A DNA stretch of 64,000 nucleotides from Verrucomicrobiota bacterium (GCA_023430565.1 JAEZAD010000021.1:21790-85789); one strand, 5' to 3'; counted from the first letter of the stretch, positions 7,894 through 15,933 are shown. Notes: a model not told the origin generated them from the sequence alone. Numbers and translations: made by a program.

Positions 7894-9667
7894 TGCCCCT
7901 ACGCCTCATATCTTGCAGCTCCGCAATGGTGGCCCGTTTCGTCGCCATCAGCGCCGGCATCAGCTCGGCGCGGGTAACGCCCGCCGGGATGTTATAGGTG
8001 AAGTTGTAGCTATCACCGGCCCGATTTCCTTCGAGCGAGGATAGCCGCGCATTCGGAACCATCTTGCCCGGCACGGACGGCACGAACACTTCCGGCATAC
8101 CTTCGTTGATTTGGTAGCCGATGCCCTCGCGCATATCGCCACCGCCGGCACGACCGCCGCCCGACCCGCCTGCGGTTTTACCTGGGCCAAAGAACGCAGG
8201 TAGCGGACCCCAACCGGAGAACGCGCCGAATACGCCGTTGAGCAGCGGATTGATAATCGCCATGCGTGCCGTGACCTCGATCATCGAGCGCGAGATCATT
8301 GTCGCGAGGTCGGCGAAGCTCGCCTTGCCCTCCAGCACCATGTCGGCGAACGCCTGTCCCGCCCGGTCGGATACGTTGTTCCACATCTGCGCCATTTCGG
8401 CCTGAAAAACCTTCGCCGCATCCGTGGTCTTGTTGAACGAGTCCATGTTGCGGCGCGTCTGCTCGTCCATGTCACCGAAGAAAAGGTTCAGGTGGGCGTT
8501 AATATCGCCCATCGTCTTCTCCTCTTCGCGAAGTGCGCCCCAGCCGCGCGCCGCTTCGTCTAGCTTGGCCTTGTCGAAAGCAAACGGCGCAGCGGCATCG
8601 AGCGAAAGCGCGATGTCCTTCGTCTTTGAAAGCGCCCGCCATGTCTCGTTAATTTGGTCGGCGTATTGCTCCGTCGCTTGGCTCACGTAGCCAAGACCCT
8701 TCGCGCGGAACGCTTCCACCGCTTCGAGCCGTTCGAGCGCGGCGATCTGCGCGTTGTATTGCGCTTCGGCGGTGTTGACCGGCGGCGTCCCGTTCGGGTC
8801 CGTCATCGGAACTGAAGAAATGTTCAGCGCGGGCGCGACGGTTGAGCCGCCGTTGCCGGTCTGGATTCCAAATGGCCGGCTGAGGTCGACGCCGTAGGGA
8901 TTCCCGAAAACCTTCCGGTTGGCTTCGGGGATGTCGGCAGTATATAGAATGCCCTTCGCGCCGATCAGCTTCGTGTATTCCCAGATCCGGCCTAGCTTGT
9001 CACCGGCGGCATCGAGTTGCGCGAGTTGCTCCTTCGACAGGTTAACCGACTTCAACCCGTCGGCTAGTTTGTCGAAACCTTCCTCGCCTAGCTCCTTCAG
9101 GAACGCCATCAGCTTCGGCGCACCGCGCGTCCCGAGGATGTCGAGTGCGGAGTTGAACGCAGCGTGCTTGTCTGTCGCGGCGGCAATCTTCCGCGCGATC
9201 AATTCAAACTGACGCTCGGGCGCGAGGGATTGCAGGGCGCGAACGTCGACTCCCAACGCGGCGAAGGCGTCGACAAACGTCTTAGCGCCATCCCGCGCCT
9301 CCTGCATCGAGCGACGCAGATGCGTGCTCGTCTGCGCAAGCTGCTCCATCGTCACGTTCGAATCGAGCGCGACCATTCGCAGCGTTTGAAAAGCGTCCGT
9401 GCTGAATCCCGCCTCTGCCGCCACATCGGTAATCTTCCCGCCGAGATCGACGATGGACCGCGCGAACGCCACCACGCCGCCAATCGACAGACCGAGGCCG
9501 ATAGTCGAGAGCGCAGCGTTCATCCGCTTTGCCATCGTCGCAACGTCGCCGTGCGCCTTCCGCGCCATCCCAGCAATGCGCTTGTTCGCCGAGTCGATCT
9601 GCCCCTGGAGCTTTGCCAGCTCCAGATTCATCGTGATGTTTAGCTCGCCTACGGTTTGGTTAGCCAT
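7883..9667 (-). CDS. Phage tail tape-measure protein
   Basis: 594 aa. Tape-measure proteins set the length of long phage tails and later help DNA entry. The N-terminal 250 residues are helical and Ala/Lys-rich with the segment MARKAHGDVATMAKRM and a hydrophobic stretch around residues 55-75. The middle is helical. The C-terminus has a Gly-rich linker and then GYQINEGMPEVFVPSVPGKM, typical of the C-terminal part of lambda-type tape-measure proteins. At about 0.15 nm per residue this would correspond to a tail near 90 nm. It lies 110 bp downstream of the capsid gene with none of the usual tail genes or tail chaperone frameshift pair between them. Confidence 0.85.
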   Translation of the reverse strand: MANQTVGELNITMNLELAKLQGQIDSANKRIAGMARKAHGDVATMAKRMNAALSTIGLGLSIGGVVAFARSIVDLGGKITDVAAEAGFSTDAFQTLRMVALDSNVTMEQLAQTSTHLRRSMQEARDGAKTFVDAFAALGVDVRALQSLAPERQFELIARKIAAATDKHAAFNSALDILGTRGAPKLMAFLKELGEEGFDKLADGLKSVNLSKEQLAQLDAAGDKLGRIWEYTKLIGAKGILYTADIPEANRKVFGNPYGVDLSRPFGIQTGNGGSTVAPALNISSVPMTDPNGTPPVNTAEAQYNAQIAALERLEAVEAFRAKGLGYVSQATEQYADQINETWRALSKTKDIALSLDAAAPFAFDKAKLDEAARGWGALREEEKTMGDINAHLNLFFGDMDEQTRRNMDSFNKTTDAAKVFQAEMAQMWNNVSDRAGQAFADMVLEGKASFADLATMISRSMIEVTARMAIINPLLNGVFGAFSGWGPLPAFFGPGKTAGGSGGGRAGGGDMREGIGYQINEGMPEVFVPSVPGKMVPNARLSSLEGNRAGDSYNFTYNIPAGVTRAELMPALMATKRATIAELQDMRRRGKAA

Positions 9668-9706
9668 GGTCGTTCCTGATGTTTGGTTCTCGCTCGCCCG
9701 AAGTTT

Positions 9707-9737
9707 CCCCGCGCCGACTTATCGCTTCGGCGCGGGG
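9707..9737 (-). promoter_or_regulatory. 11-bp hairpin between capsid and tape-measure genes
   Basis: CCCCGCGCCGA at 9707-9717 and its exact complement at 9727-9737 enclose a 9-nt loop. On the minus transcript no T-run follows, so it may be an RNA-processing or stability element, or a weak Rho-type stop, that sets capsid against tape-measure expression. Confidence 0.5.
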
Positions 9738-9777
9738 AGTATGCACAACGACCGGGCTACTAGTTCGGTCGAATAGG

Positions 9778-11067
9778 TTAAGCGGTCAGCGCGTCCTTCA
9801 TCGCGGCGAAGCTCGCCGGACGACGGACACCCGCATTGATGAACGTGCTTGCGGTGATGCGAACGATGCCTTCCACGTCCTTGCTGTATGGATTCGCGAG
9901 CAGGTCGAGCGCGTTGCCCCACTGGGCAAGCACGAGGTCCGAGAAGTTGCCGAAGATGATCGCGGAGCAAACGCCGTCAGCGTCGCCCTTCGTGAGGTTG
10001 GCCGGAACGGAGTTCGAGACGCCGGTCGTGTAACCATTGAGCCGCGAATCGTCGGGCCAAATGTAAGTGGCATCGGTGCCGCTCGCGTTGCGCAGCGTCG
10101 TCTTGAGCTTGCCGCGAACCTTCGTGTTCGTGAGATACGCGAGACTGCCAGCGTCGGCATTCACGTTCGCAACAGCGGACTCCAAGTCGACAATATGCGC
10201 CCATGTCGGCGCAAGGCCGTTCGTGCCGCCCACAACGCTACCAATACCCGATGTGCTGAGGATGCCGGTCGGCGTGTTGTTCGTGCCGTCGCCAGCAATG
10301 GCCGCAGCTTCCCACGCCGTTACGATGGCGCTGCTGAGGTCGTTGCGTATCCACATTTCCACGTCGGACGACGACTGCGCGAGAAGCTGGCGCGTGACTT
10401 CGGTGAACGTGCCGCAGCGCTTCGGCGTCAGCGAGAGTTGCGCCACGGTCTGCGACGACTCGTCGACCGCGATACCTTCCGCCTTCCATCCGGCGGTCGC
10501 GCCGGCATTACCGCGGGGAATGTCGAAATTGCCGGTCAAACCGGTGAACACGGTCGCGCCGAGCTGACGGAGAATTAGGCGGCTGCGGAGAACGTCGAGG
10601 AGTGACGCCTTGTTGGTGGCGACGGTGTAACCGCCCTCAGTGCCAGAGCTGCCAGTCGCAGTCATGTCGCGCATCTGAAGCCCGAGCGGAACGAGAATGC
10701 CGCGAGCTGCTTCCGGCTGCGACTTCGAGAGTTCGTCGTGAACCTCGCGCTCCAATCCATTGAACGAGCGGCCTTCGACGGCGATCTTGAGCGCACGAAC
10801 GAGAGAGTAGCGGGACAGGTCCGAATGGACCTCGGCGCCGGAAATTGGGTTGCCAGCGGTTACGGCGAGATCTTTTTCGCGGGCGTCCTGGCGCTCGGCG
10901 ATGCCGATCTCCCGCGCGAGGTTGTCGGCGTCCGTTTCGATACCCTCGATCTTTCGGAGATCGTCAGCCGAAAGCTTGCCGCCATTCGCGGAGTTCTGAA
11001 TTTGTTTGATGTCTCCGATGAGACGCGCGCGGCGCTGACGGAGTTCGGTGATTCGGTGCATCTGCAT
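9778..11067 (-). CDS. HK97-family phage major capsid protein
   Basis: 429 aa, full length for the family. Residues 1-70 (MHRITELRQRRARLIGDIKQ onward) form the predicted coiled-coil scaffolding (delta) domain. Then come the N-arm and the HK97 core, with GGYTVATNKASLLDVLRSRL, IPRGNAGATAGWKAEG and EMWIRNDLSSAIVTAWEAAAI as typical core segments, and RRPASFAAMKDA at the C-terminus. In normal phages a protease encoded just upstream removes the delta domain, but no protease gene is present here. The upstream neighbour is a small XRE-type regulator 22 bp away. An encapsulin is unlikely because a delta domain and a tape-measure gene are present. Confidence 0.9.
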   Translation of the reverse strand: MQMHRITELRQRRARLIGDIKQIQNSANGGKLSADDLRKIEGIETDADNLAREIGIAERQDAREKDLAVTAGNPISGAEVHSDLSRYSLVRALKIAVEGRSFNGLEREVHDELSKSQPEAARGILVPLGLQMRDMTATGSSGTEGGYTVATNKASLLDVLRSRLILRQLGATVFTGLTGNFDIPRGNAGATAGWKAEGIAVDESSQTVAQLSLTPKRCGTFTEVTRQLLAQSSSDVEMWIRNDLSSAIVTAWEAAAIAGDGTNNTPTGILSTSGIGSVVGGTNGLAPTWAHIVDLESAVANVNADAGSLAYLTNTKVRGKLKTTLRNASGTDATYIWPDDSRLNGYTTGVSNSVPANLTKGDADGVCSAIIFGNFSDLVLAQWGNALDLLANPYSKDVEGIVRITASTFINAGVRRPASFAAMKDALTA

Positions 11068-11089
11068 TTTGTGTCCTTCGGTTTGTTGG

Positions 11090-11572
11090 TTAGGCCGTGC
11101 GGGTGAATCCGCGCAGGTCTTCGAAATCGAAATTGCCAGCCACGCGTTGCGTGCGGCTCGCGTCGTTCACGGCTTGCTCGTAGTTGGGCCGGAACATCAG
11201 TTGCGCGAAGCGGGCGTGAACCTCGCCGCGCATCTCCACTGGAACCGCTTTTATGAACGCACCAACGCATTCGGCGAAACGGTCAGCATCGGCCATTAGC
11301 CCCGATCCGTTCTTCCATGCGATAAAGTCGGCGTGTTCATAGATGCCGCCATGCCAAGCGCGCGGATACTCCACCACCGGCTCGCCGGCCATCAGATCGG
11401 CAGCGATTGCGCCCGTTTTGGCTGCAACCGCTTGTGCCACGTCCCAGCTAACAGGCAACCGCCCGCACTCGATGCTCGCGACAGTCGCGGTCGAAACACC
11501 AATCAGCGCGGCGAAGTCTTGCTGAAAGAGTTTGGTAGCGTGACGAAGACGGCGGAAAGGATGTTGCTGCAT
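11090..11572 (-). CDS. XRE-type helix-turn-helix protein of the element
   Basis: 160 aa from the ATG at 11572; an upstream ATG at 11608 is in frame but adds an unlikely leader. Residues 5-50 (RRLRHATKLFQQDFAALIGV, then STATVASIECGR) fit a Cro/C1-type helix-turn-helix. The C-terminal 100 residues are of unknown fold, with an FxFEDLRGF motif near the end. It sits directly upstream of the capsid gene, so it may control the structural genes as a repressor or activator. Its role is inferred from the fold and position only. Confidence 0.7.
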   Translation of the reverse strand: MQQHPFRRLRHATKLFQQDFAALIGVSTATVASIECGRLPVSWDVAQAVAAKTGAIAADLMAGEPVVEYPRAWHGGIYEHADFIAWKNGSGLMADADRFAECVGAFIKAVPVEMRGEVHARFAQLMFRPNYEQAVNDASRTQRVAGNFDFEDLRGFTRTA

Positions 11573-11639
11573 GGTCAGTATCCATGTAGCGGATACGGGC
11601 ACGAGCAACTACAACCGATTAGGAAGTGTTTGGGAGCTT

Positions 11640-11846
11640 CTATGCTGCCCGGCGCAAGTCCGGGTAGGATTGCGAAAAGCGGAAGTCGGGATGCTCCTGC
11701 TTCCACCGCCGCGCATCCGCGACCGTTGCCGGCGTCACAAACCCCGCACGCTTCATTGCGTGAACGTAGCTGCGACTCCACCCAAGCGCCCGAGCGAGCG
11801 GGGCTACTTTCAGGCGTTGCGCAGGGAATTGGGTTACGTCAGCCAT
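11640..11846 (-). CDS. Small DNA-binding-like protein
   Basis: 68 aa from the ATG at 11846; an in-frame ATG at 11867 would give 75 aa. The segment VAPLARALGWSRSYVHAMKR looks like a short helix-turn-helix, as in small phage regulators that bind one operator. The C-terminus contains a helix with RRWKQEHPDF. No better family match is recognised. It lies between the XRE gene and the repeat cluster at 12057-12183, which could be its binding region. Confidence 0.55.
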   Translation of the reverse strand: MADVTQFPAQRLKVAPLARALGWSRSYVHAMKRAGFVTPATVADARRWKQEHPDFRFSQSYPDLRRAA

Positions 11847-12056
11847 GGCGACGGGGCTTGTAGCCAATAACGCAAAACGGGTTGAATCGCGGGCGAGAGA
11901 AAATTGGATCCCCCAAGGTGTCGGGTCTGTGGCCTGTAGAAACTAGGAGCCGCCATGGAGGGGGTGATTGAAATATTGATGCGGGGGCGCGAAAGAAAAT
12001 CTCCCGTCACGGTGTCAGATCGTGCGATGTCAGGTTCTCGGTCCTGCCATGGGGTC

Positions 12057-12183
12057 GCCACAATTCCGCGTCCCGCTTCACACTTCCAGTCCCGCCATGC
12101 CGCCACCGCCACAATTAAAGATTGTGGCGTTGTGGCGGGGCTATGCCGCCAGAAGTGATTGTGGCGATTGTGGCGATTGTGGC
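12057..12183. repeat. ATTGTGGC iteron cluster, candidate replication origin of the element
   Basis: The 8-mer ATTGTGGC occurs six times in 127 bp. Two copies are inverted (GCCACAAT at 12057-12064 and 12108-12115) and four are direct (12121-12128, 12158-12165, 12167-12174, 12176-12183). The last three are perfect 9-bp tandem units. The copies at 12108 and 12121 form a perfect hairpin around a 5-nt loop. Tandem plus inverted copies beside primase and helicase genes are typical of iteron origins. The last three units also encode Pro-Gln-Ser repeats at the end of the ATPase, so a coding origin for those cannot be excluded. Confidence 0.55.
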
Positions 12184-13184
12184 GTTGCATGGTGATACGT
12201 TCCTGAAATTGAAAGCACTTTGCGGCCCGCAACCAGTTCTTCGCGCTTACGTCGAAAGGTGGCGTCTGACCAGCCGGACGCCTTGCGCCACTCAGCGTTG
12301 GTCATTCCGTTTTCGAGGAACTTCAACAACGAGGAAGCTGGATGTTCGTCGCTACGTCCGGCCCGTTTGAGCTTAGTCGCATCGGCGCTTTCATCCACAA
12401 CCCACACTGGATGGTTCCAACGCAACACCGTCGCCGGCATGGGTGGATAATCGCGCAGCGCGGCCTCTAGGACTACCAGCTCGGGGTCCTCGTGCTCGGT
12501 GAGTGTGAGAACCGCATCCGGCGCACGAGATAGGGCGCCGGCGCCTGACCCCCGGTCAATGAACTTCTTCGTGGATGCGTCGCCTTTCGCGTGGTGATGG
12601 AGCATGAACAGAGCGGAGTCGCATTCGCGTGCCATCACCTCAAGCTCCGAGAGTAGTCGCGCCTGTCCGTCGTTCGAGTTCTCGTCCGCTCCGGAGTTTG
12701 CTGCCACCTTGTAGAACGGATCGAGGATGATCAGCACCGGCTTTCGGTAGGCACAGAGTTTCGCCAGATTCTGCTGTAGGTTCATGCGCGTCACGTAGTG
12801 GCCTCGTAAATTCCAGACGAGGAGGTCGGGAGGCGCAGGGATGCCGCGCGCAGCGCAGATCGCGAAGAGGCGGCGGTGCATGGTATCTTTGGACAGCTCG
12901 AAATTTAGATAAACCACCGGACCCTGCGATGTATTGCGCCCGAGCCACGGCATCCCAGTTGCGACCGACACGCCAAGGTCAATCGCTGTCCAGGTCTTCC
13001 GGCCCTTCGATGCACCAGAGCACATGGAAACCCCCCGTTTCACCAATACTCCGTCAACGAGGGAGTCGATTGGCGGCGGCGGCTGCGCGCAAAGCTCCGC
13101 GGCTGACACCGGTTCGGGCCAGCCTTTATTTGCGTCGGTCTTCGCGGGTTGCTGAAACGGGTCAGGGATACTTTCGACGCTCAT
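12141..13184 (-). CDS. RepA/DnaB-like AAA ATPase (replicative helicase) of the element
   Basis: 347 aa. The Walker A region is GASKGRKT (residues 57-64), a variant with Arg where Gly is usual, and Walker B is VLIILDPF with Asp 155; a FMLHHHAKGD segment follows near residue 205. This is the layout of RSF1010 RepA-like (AAA_25) hexameric helicases. The C-terminus ends in a winged-helix-like region and a PQSPQSPQS tail encoded by the iteron repeats. The start is ATG 13184, whose ATGA overlaps the primase stop; the frame is open 13 codons further but that is not needed. It should unwind the element's origin with the primase. Confidence 0.8.
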   Translation of the reverse strand: MSVESIPDPFQQPAKTDANKGWPEPVSAAELCAQPPPPIDSLVDGVLVKRGVSMCSGASKGRKTWTAIDLGVSVATGMPWLGRNTSQGPVVYLNFELSKDTMHRRLFAICAARGIPAPPDLLVWNLRGHYVTRMNLQQNLAKLCAYRKPVLIILDPFYKVAANSGADENSNDGQARLLSELEVMARECDSALFMLHHHAKGDASTKKFIDRGSGAGALSRAPDAVLTLTEHEDPELVVLEAALRDYPPMPATVLRWNHPVWVVDESADATKLKRAGRSDEHPASSLLKFLENGMTNAEWRKASGWSDATFRRKREELVAGRKVLSISGTYHHATPQSPQSPQSLLAA

Positions 13185-14086
13185 GCTGCCTCCTCCATTT
13201 GGTGAACGGCGGCGAACAGCCAATCGTTCAAATCTTTAGCCGGCGAAAGGTCGAAATCTTTGACCCATGATGCGCCTGCTTCGCGTAGTTGTTTAGTCCA
13301 TACAGCCTGCGCACGCTCGCCTGCGGCGTCGCGATGGGGAAAGGTGAAAACTCCTTTGCCACGAAAGAATGGCAGCGCGTCGGGGTGTATCCTTTGACCG
13401 GCGCCAGCGATACAAACCGGGGCCACTTCGCCGGCTTTGCCGTGCCACCACGCCAGCGTCCACGCTGCTAGTGCGTCAGGCCCGCCTTCGCAGAGCGCAA
13501 CGAATGGCTTGTCACCTATCGCTGCGGACCCGATGGGCCATGCCGCTTGTGATCCCGGCAGCGTCTTCGCTTTAGCGCCACCGATTCCGAACCACGGTTT
13601 CCCGTCGAGGCGCCGGCCTTGTGCCGAAATCCTCGCTCCATCGGTCAACACCCAGGCAGTGACGACTTCAGCACCGTCGTTCAAATCCGCGATCCAGAGA
13701 ACCCCGGCCCGAACTGCCAACTCCAACCCGGCGATGAACGGGAGTCCGCGCAAATCCGCGATTCCCGCCAACTGACCAACGGTAGGGACACGCAGAGGCG
13801 GAAGCGTTAGGGTCCTTCGCCTTTGCCCCGTGCAGAGGGAAGCCGGAACGCATACTGGACGAGTAACATCACGCCCATGCGTCGTGGCAATTTCGCGGCG
13901 GTGAGAAACGTCGCCCGCATAAGCGACGCATCCCCATCTCCCGTCTTCAAAAATAACCAGGTGCTCCCCGCTCTTGTCGCCCCCCGCGGCAGCGCACGCC
14001 GGACATTGCGCGACAATCTTGGAGCCGCGCTGCTTTGGTTTCACGAGACGGCTAGAGTCTAGGCCGCTCGGCAGCTCGGCGATCAA
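13181..14086 (-). CDS. TOPRIM-type primase of the element
   Basis: 301 aa. A zinc-ribbon-like motif (C28, C31, C53, H62) is followed by a TOPRIM domain: FVALCEGGPDALAAW with the catalytic Glu at 200, then FPHRDAAGERA, where the first Asp of the usual DxD is His 251 and Asp 253 is kept; KDLNDWL is near the C-terminus. Such proteins make primers in phages and P4-like elements. The start is a TTG at 14086 whose last bases overlap the stop of the upstream 39-aa gene (TTGA), and no ATG or GTG is available in the open frame. The stop overlaps the next gene (ATGA), so all four genes are coupled. Confidence 0.8.
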   Translation of the reverse strand: MIAELPSGLDSSRLVKPKQRGSKIVAQCPACAAAGGDKSGEHLVIFEDGRWGCVAYAGDVSHRREIATTHGRDVTRPVCVPASLCTGQRRRTLTLPPLRVPTVGQLAGIADLRGLPFIAGLELAVRAGVLWIADLNDGAEVVTAWVLTDGARISAQGRRLDGKPWFGIGGAKAKTLPGSQAAWPIGSAAIGDKPFVALCEGGPDALAAWTLAWWHGKAGEVAPVCIAGAGQRIHPDALPFFRGKGVFTFPHRDAAGERAQAVWTKQLREAGASWVKDFDLSPAKDLNDWLFAAVHQMEEAA

Positions 14087-14202
14087 TTCACACCTCGCAA
14101 TCCGTGCAGACGCCAGCGGTTGCGGCGCGGCTTACGGGGCCGGCTGAAAATCTTGAGATGCTTCGCCCAAGCGTGGGCGCTGATGAATCGCGGCGCTTTC
14201 AT
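14083..14202 (-). CDS. 39-residue highly basic protein, coupled to xis and primase genes
   Basis: A small gene reading MKAPRFISAHAWAKHLKIFS, then RPRKPRRNRWRLHGLRGVN. Its ATG overlaps the stop of the excisionase-like gene (ATGA) and its TGA overlaps the TTG start of the primase (TTGA). Exact 4-nt overlaps at both ends argue that it is translated. It is about one third Arg/Lys with no acidic residue, so it may bind nucleic acid or assist the primase; no family is recognised. Removing it would also remove the upstream coupling that explains the unusual TTG start of the primase. Confidence 0.6.
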   Translation of the reverse strand: MKAPRFISAHAWAKHLKIFSRPRKPRRNRWRLHGLRGVN

Positions 14203-14450
14203 GCGGCCTCCGCTGTTCCCGCAATGAACCGTCGAAGCTCTGCGGCTCCGTAGCGTTTCAACCGTAGGCCAGCGATGGGACGGAGCAGTCCGCGCTGGTT
14301 AAGTCTCCATTCAGTCGCCGAGGAGATGCCAAGAATGGATCGAACTTCGGCGCCGCTGTAGGCGAGTTTTGTGATGGTATGGCCGTTCGCGGCGTCAGCC
14401 GAAGTGCCAAGAGTGGAAGCTGTATCAGGAATCGTCATACGAGATTCCAT
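14199..14450 (-). CDS. Excisionase/AlpA-like helix-turn-helix protein
   Basis: 83 aa. The C-terminal half, YSGAEVRSILGISSATEWRL followed by NQRGLLRPIAG and RYGAAELRRFI, has the MerR/AlpA-like winged-helix layout seen in small excisionases and satellite regulators. The Ser/Thr/Ala-rich N-terminal 25 residues are probably disordered. It is the first gene of the replication operon, 120 bp downstream of the integrase, which fits a role in directing excision or activating the operon. ATG 14450 and 14438 are both possible starts. Confidence 0.7.
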   Translation of the reverse strand: MESRMTIPDTASTLGTSADAANGHTITKLAYSGAEVRSILGISSATEWRLNQRGLLRPIAGLRLKRYGAAELRRFIAGTAEAA

Positions 14451-14570
14451 GAGACATAGTGAAAGCCCTTCGTCAACTATCGCCTGTCCAAAAGATGTTG
14501 GCAGGTTATCCCACCTATGAAAGCCGACTTATCCACCAGTTATCAACCGGCATGAAAAACGGCGCTCCCG
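14451..14570 (-). promoter_or_regulatory. Promoter region of the replication operon with TTATC motifs
   Basis: The 120 bp between the integrase stop and the excisionase-like gene hold TTATCCCACC (14506), TTATCCACC (14529-14537, one base from a DnaA box) and TTATCAACC (about 14540). No clear sigma-70 pair was found on the minus strand. The region must contain the operon promoter unless transcription reads through from the integrase gene. Confidence 0.4.
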
Positions 14571-15761
14571 TCAGAAAAACACCTTTGCAGCCTGTGCCTG
14601 AGAATGATCCTGGCGCAGGTGACCATAGGTCTTCATCGCGAGCGCACCGCCGTCCGAGTGTCCCAGCCATCTGGATACGGTCGGGATGTCGACACCGCTC
14701 TCGATGCAGCGCGTGGCGAATAGATGACGGAAGTCGTGGTGCGTGATCCGGGCGATCCCGATGGATGCGCACGCCTTGTCGATGGTCTTCTGACATTCTC
14801 CGATCCGAAACACACGGTCCGATGGCTCAATCTGTGGCTTCTTATCTGCGTTGAACTGTGCCGCTCGTTTTCGGCGCCCGATGACCTTCTTGAGGAGGTC
14901 TGCAAGCGCAGGGAAAAGCGGAATATCGCGGCGCGAGCTGTCAGACTTTGTGCCTGCTACGTGAAGGGATCTCTTCTCCCAATCGACCGCGCTCCACGTC
15001 ACGGAACCGACCTCACTGACGCGACAGCCGGAGAACGCCATGAAGCGACAGAAGTCCGCGGCTTCTTCGCCCCACCCCCCGCGGGCGCCATTGTTTTCCA
15101 TCGCGAAATAAAGTTTTTGGACGTTGGCGCTACTCGGGAGCTCAAGGCGCTTCTGCTCCACCTTCTTCTTCAAACGGCCCTCTTCGCCTGGCGGCTTTAC
15201 CGTGGCGGGATTGGTGTGAATCGCACCTTGCTCGACGGCGATTTCCATAATGCGTCGCAGCGTATCAATCGCCCGGTTTACACTGGTCGCGGAGTTGCCG
15301 CGAATAACTGTTTTCGCGCCGGGTGGGGTGAAGTTCGTTCCCTCTGCTTTGAACCGCCGCGCCCAGTCCCAAACAGTCGCGGGCGTGACTTGCGATGGCT
15401 TCATGATTCCAAGCGCCGGCCATGTCTTCCTAATTTTCTCTATTGCGACGAGGCGTGCGGCTCTCGTGCGGGGGTTCGTGATGACTTCGGCGGTGCGGTC
15501 TTCGTAGGCACGCATCAATTCACCAACAGTCGCGGTTCCTGCCTCCACTGCGGAACGTCTCCCGCGGAGGCGTTCAATCTTCGCCGCTTCATCCGTCAGG
15601 CGCAGCTTCGCGACGCTGAATTTGTCGGTGCGGAGATTGACCCACCGCTGTTTGGATTTTCCGTTGACGGTGATTGTCCACCGCCCGTAATACCGCCCAC
15701 TGCTTCCATTGCGGAGTAGGTTTTGGACGGACGTTCTTTCCCACGCTGGTTTGTTGCTCAT
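14571..15761 (-). CDS. int: Tyrosine site-specific integrase
   Basis: 396 aa. It cuts and rejoins DNA at the tRNA-Met att sites through a covalent 3'-phosphotyrosine. Catalytic residues are visible: Arg in FSGCRVSEVG, Lys in GTKSDSSRRDIPL, H342 and R345 in HHDFRHLF, H368 in WLGHSDGG and Tyr 379 in MKTYGHLR. The N-terminal 80 residues are a basic arm-binding domain and residues 80-200 the core-binding SAM-like domain. It reads away from attR, 97 bp from the core repeat, with arm-type sites in the gap. All catalytic positions are present, so it should be active. Confidence 0.95.
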   Translation of the reverse strand: MSNKPAWERTSVQNLLRNGSSGRYYGRWTITVNGKSKQRWVNLRTDKFSVAKLRLTDEAAKIERLRGRRSAVEAGTATVGELMRAYEDRTAEVITNPRTRAARLVAIEKIRKTWPALGIMKPSQVTPATVWDWARRFKAEGTNFTPPGAKTVIRGNSATSVNRAIDTLRRIMEIAVEQGAIHTNPATVKPPGEEGRLKKKVEQKRLELPSSANVQKLYFAMENNGARGGWGEEAADFCRFMAFSGCRVSEVGSVTWSAVDWEKRSLHVAGTKSDSSRRDIPLFPALADLLKKVIGRRKRAAQFNADKKPQIEPSDRVFRIGECQKTIDKACASIGIARITHHDFRHLFATRCIESGVDIPTVSRWLGHSDGGALAMKTYGHLRQDHSQAQAAKVFF

Positions 15762-15794
15762 GGTGACTTAGAGTTGCTGCCGAACACGGCTACT

Positions 15795-15816
15795 CTGTAG
15801 AAACCGACTGTAGAAG
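15795..15816 (+). promoter_or_regulatory. Right arm-type integrase sites (CTGTAGAA pair)
   Basis: CTGTAGAAA at 15795-15803 and CTGTAGAAG at 15808-15816, 13 bp apart, mirror the left pair in orientation and lie about 43 bp from the attR core. A further single copy of CTGTAGAAA is at 11934-11942 inside the element. Confidence 0.5.
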
Positions 15817-15858
15817 CAACGAAACAGACTTGTGTAAGTAACGATCAGTCAATCGGTC

Positions 15859-15933
<75 letters not shown>

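Noticed and set aside
9778..11067. Encapsulin nanocompartment instead of phage capsid
   Set aside because: It has the N-terminal scaffolding domain of phage capsids, and a tape-measure gene lies beside it.
11955..12158. 67-codon plus-strand frame with GGAG before its ATG
   Set aside because: Crosses the repeat cluster, runs against the direction of all intact element genes and has no recognisable content.
12057..12183. CRISPR-like array from tandem repeats
   Set aside because: Units are 8-9 bp, some directly adjacent and some inverted, with no unique spacers and no cas genes nearby.
11834..12232. 132-codon minus-strand frame between the ATPase and small regulator genes
   Set aside because: Overlaps the ATPase C-terminus in another frame; its RHN repeats simply reflect the ATTGTGGC iterons, with no conserved content.
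6938..15858. Anti-phage defence cargo in the element
   Set aside because: Every gene is accounted for by integration, replication, regulation or structure; no restriction, toxin or abortive-infection gene was seen.
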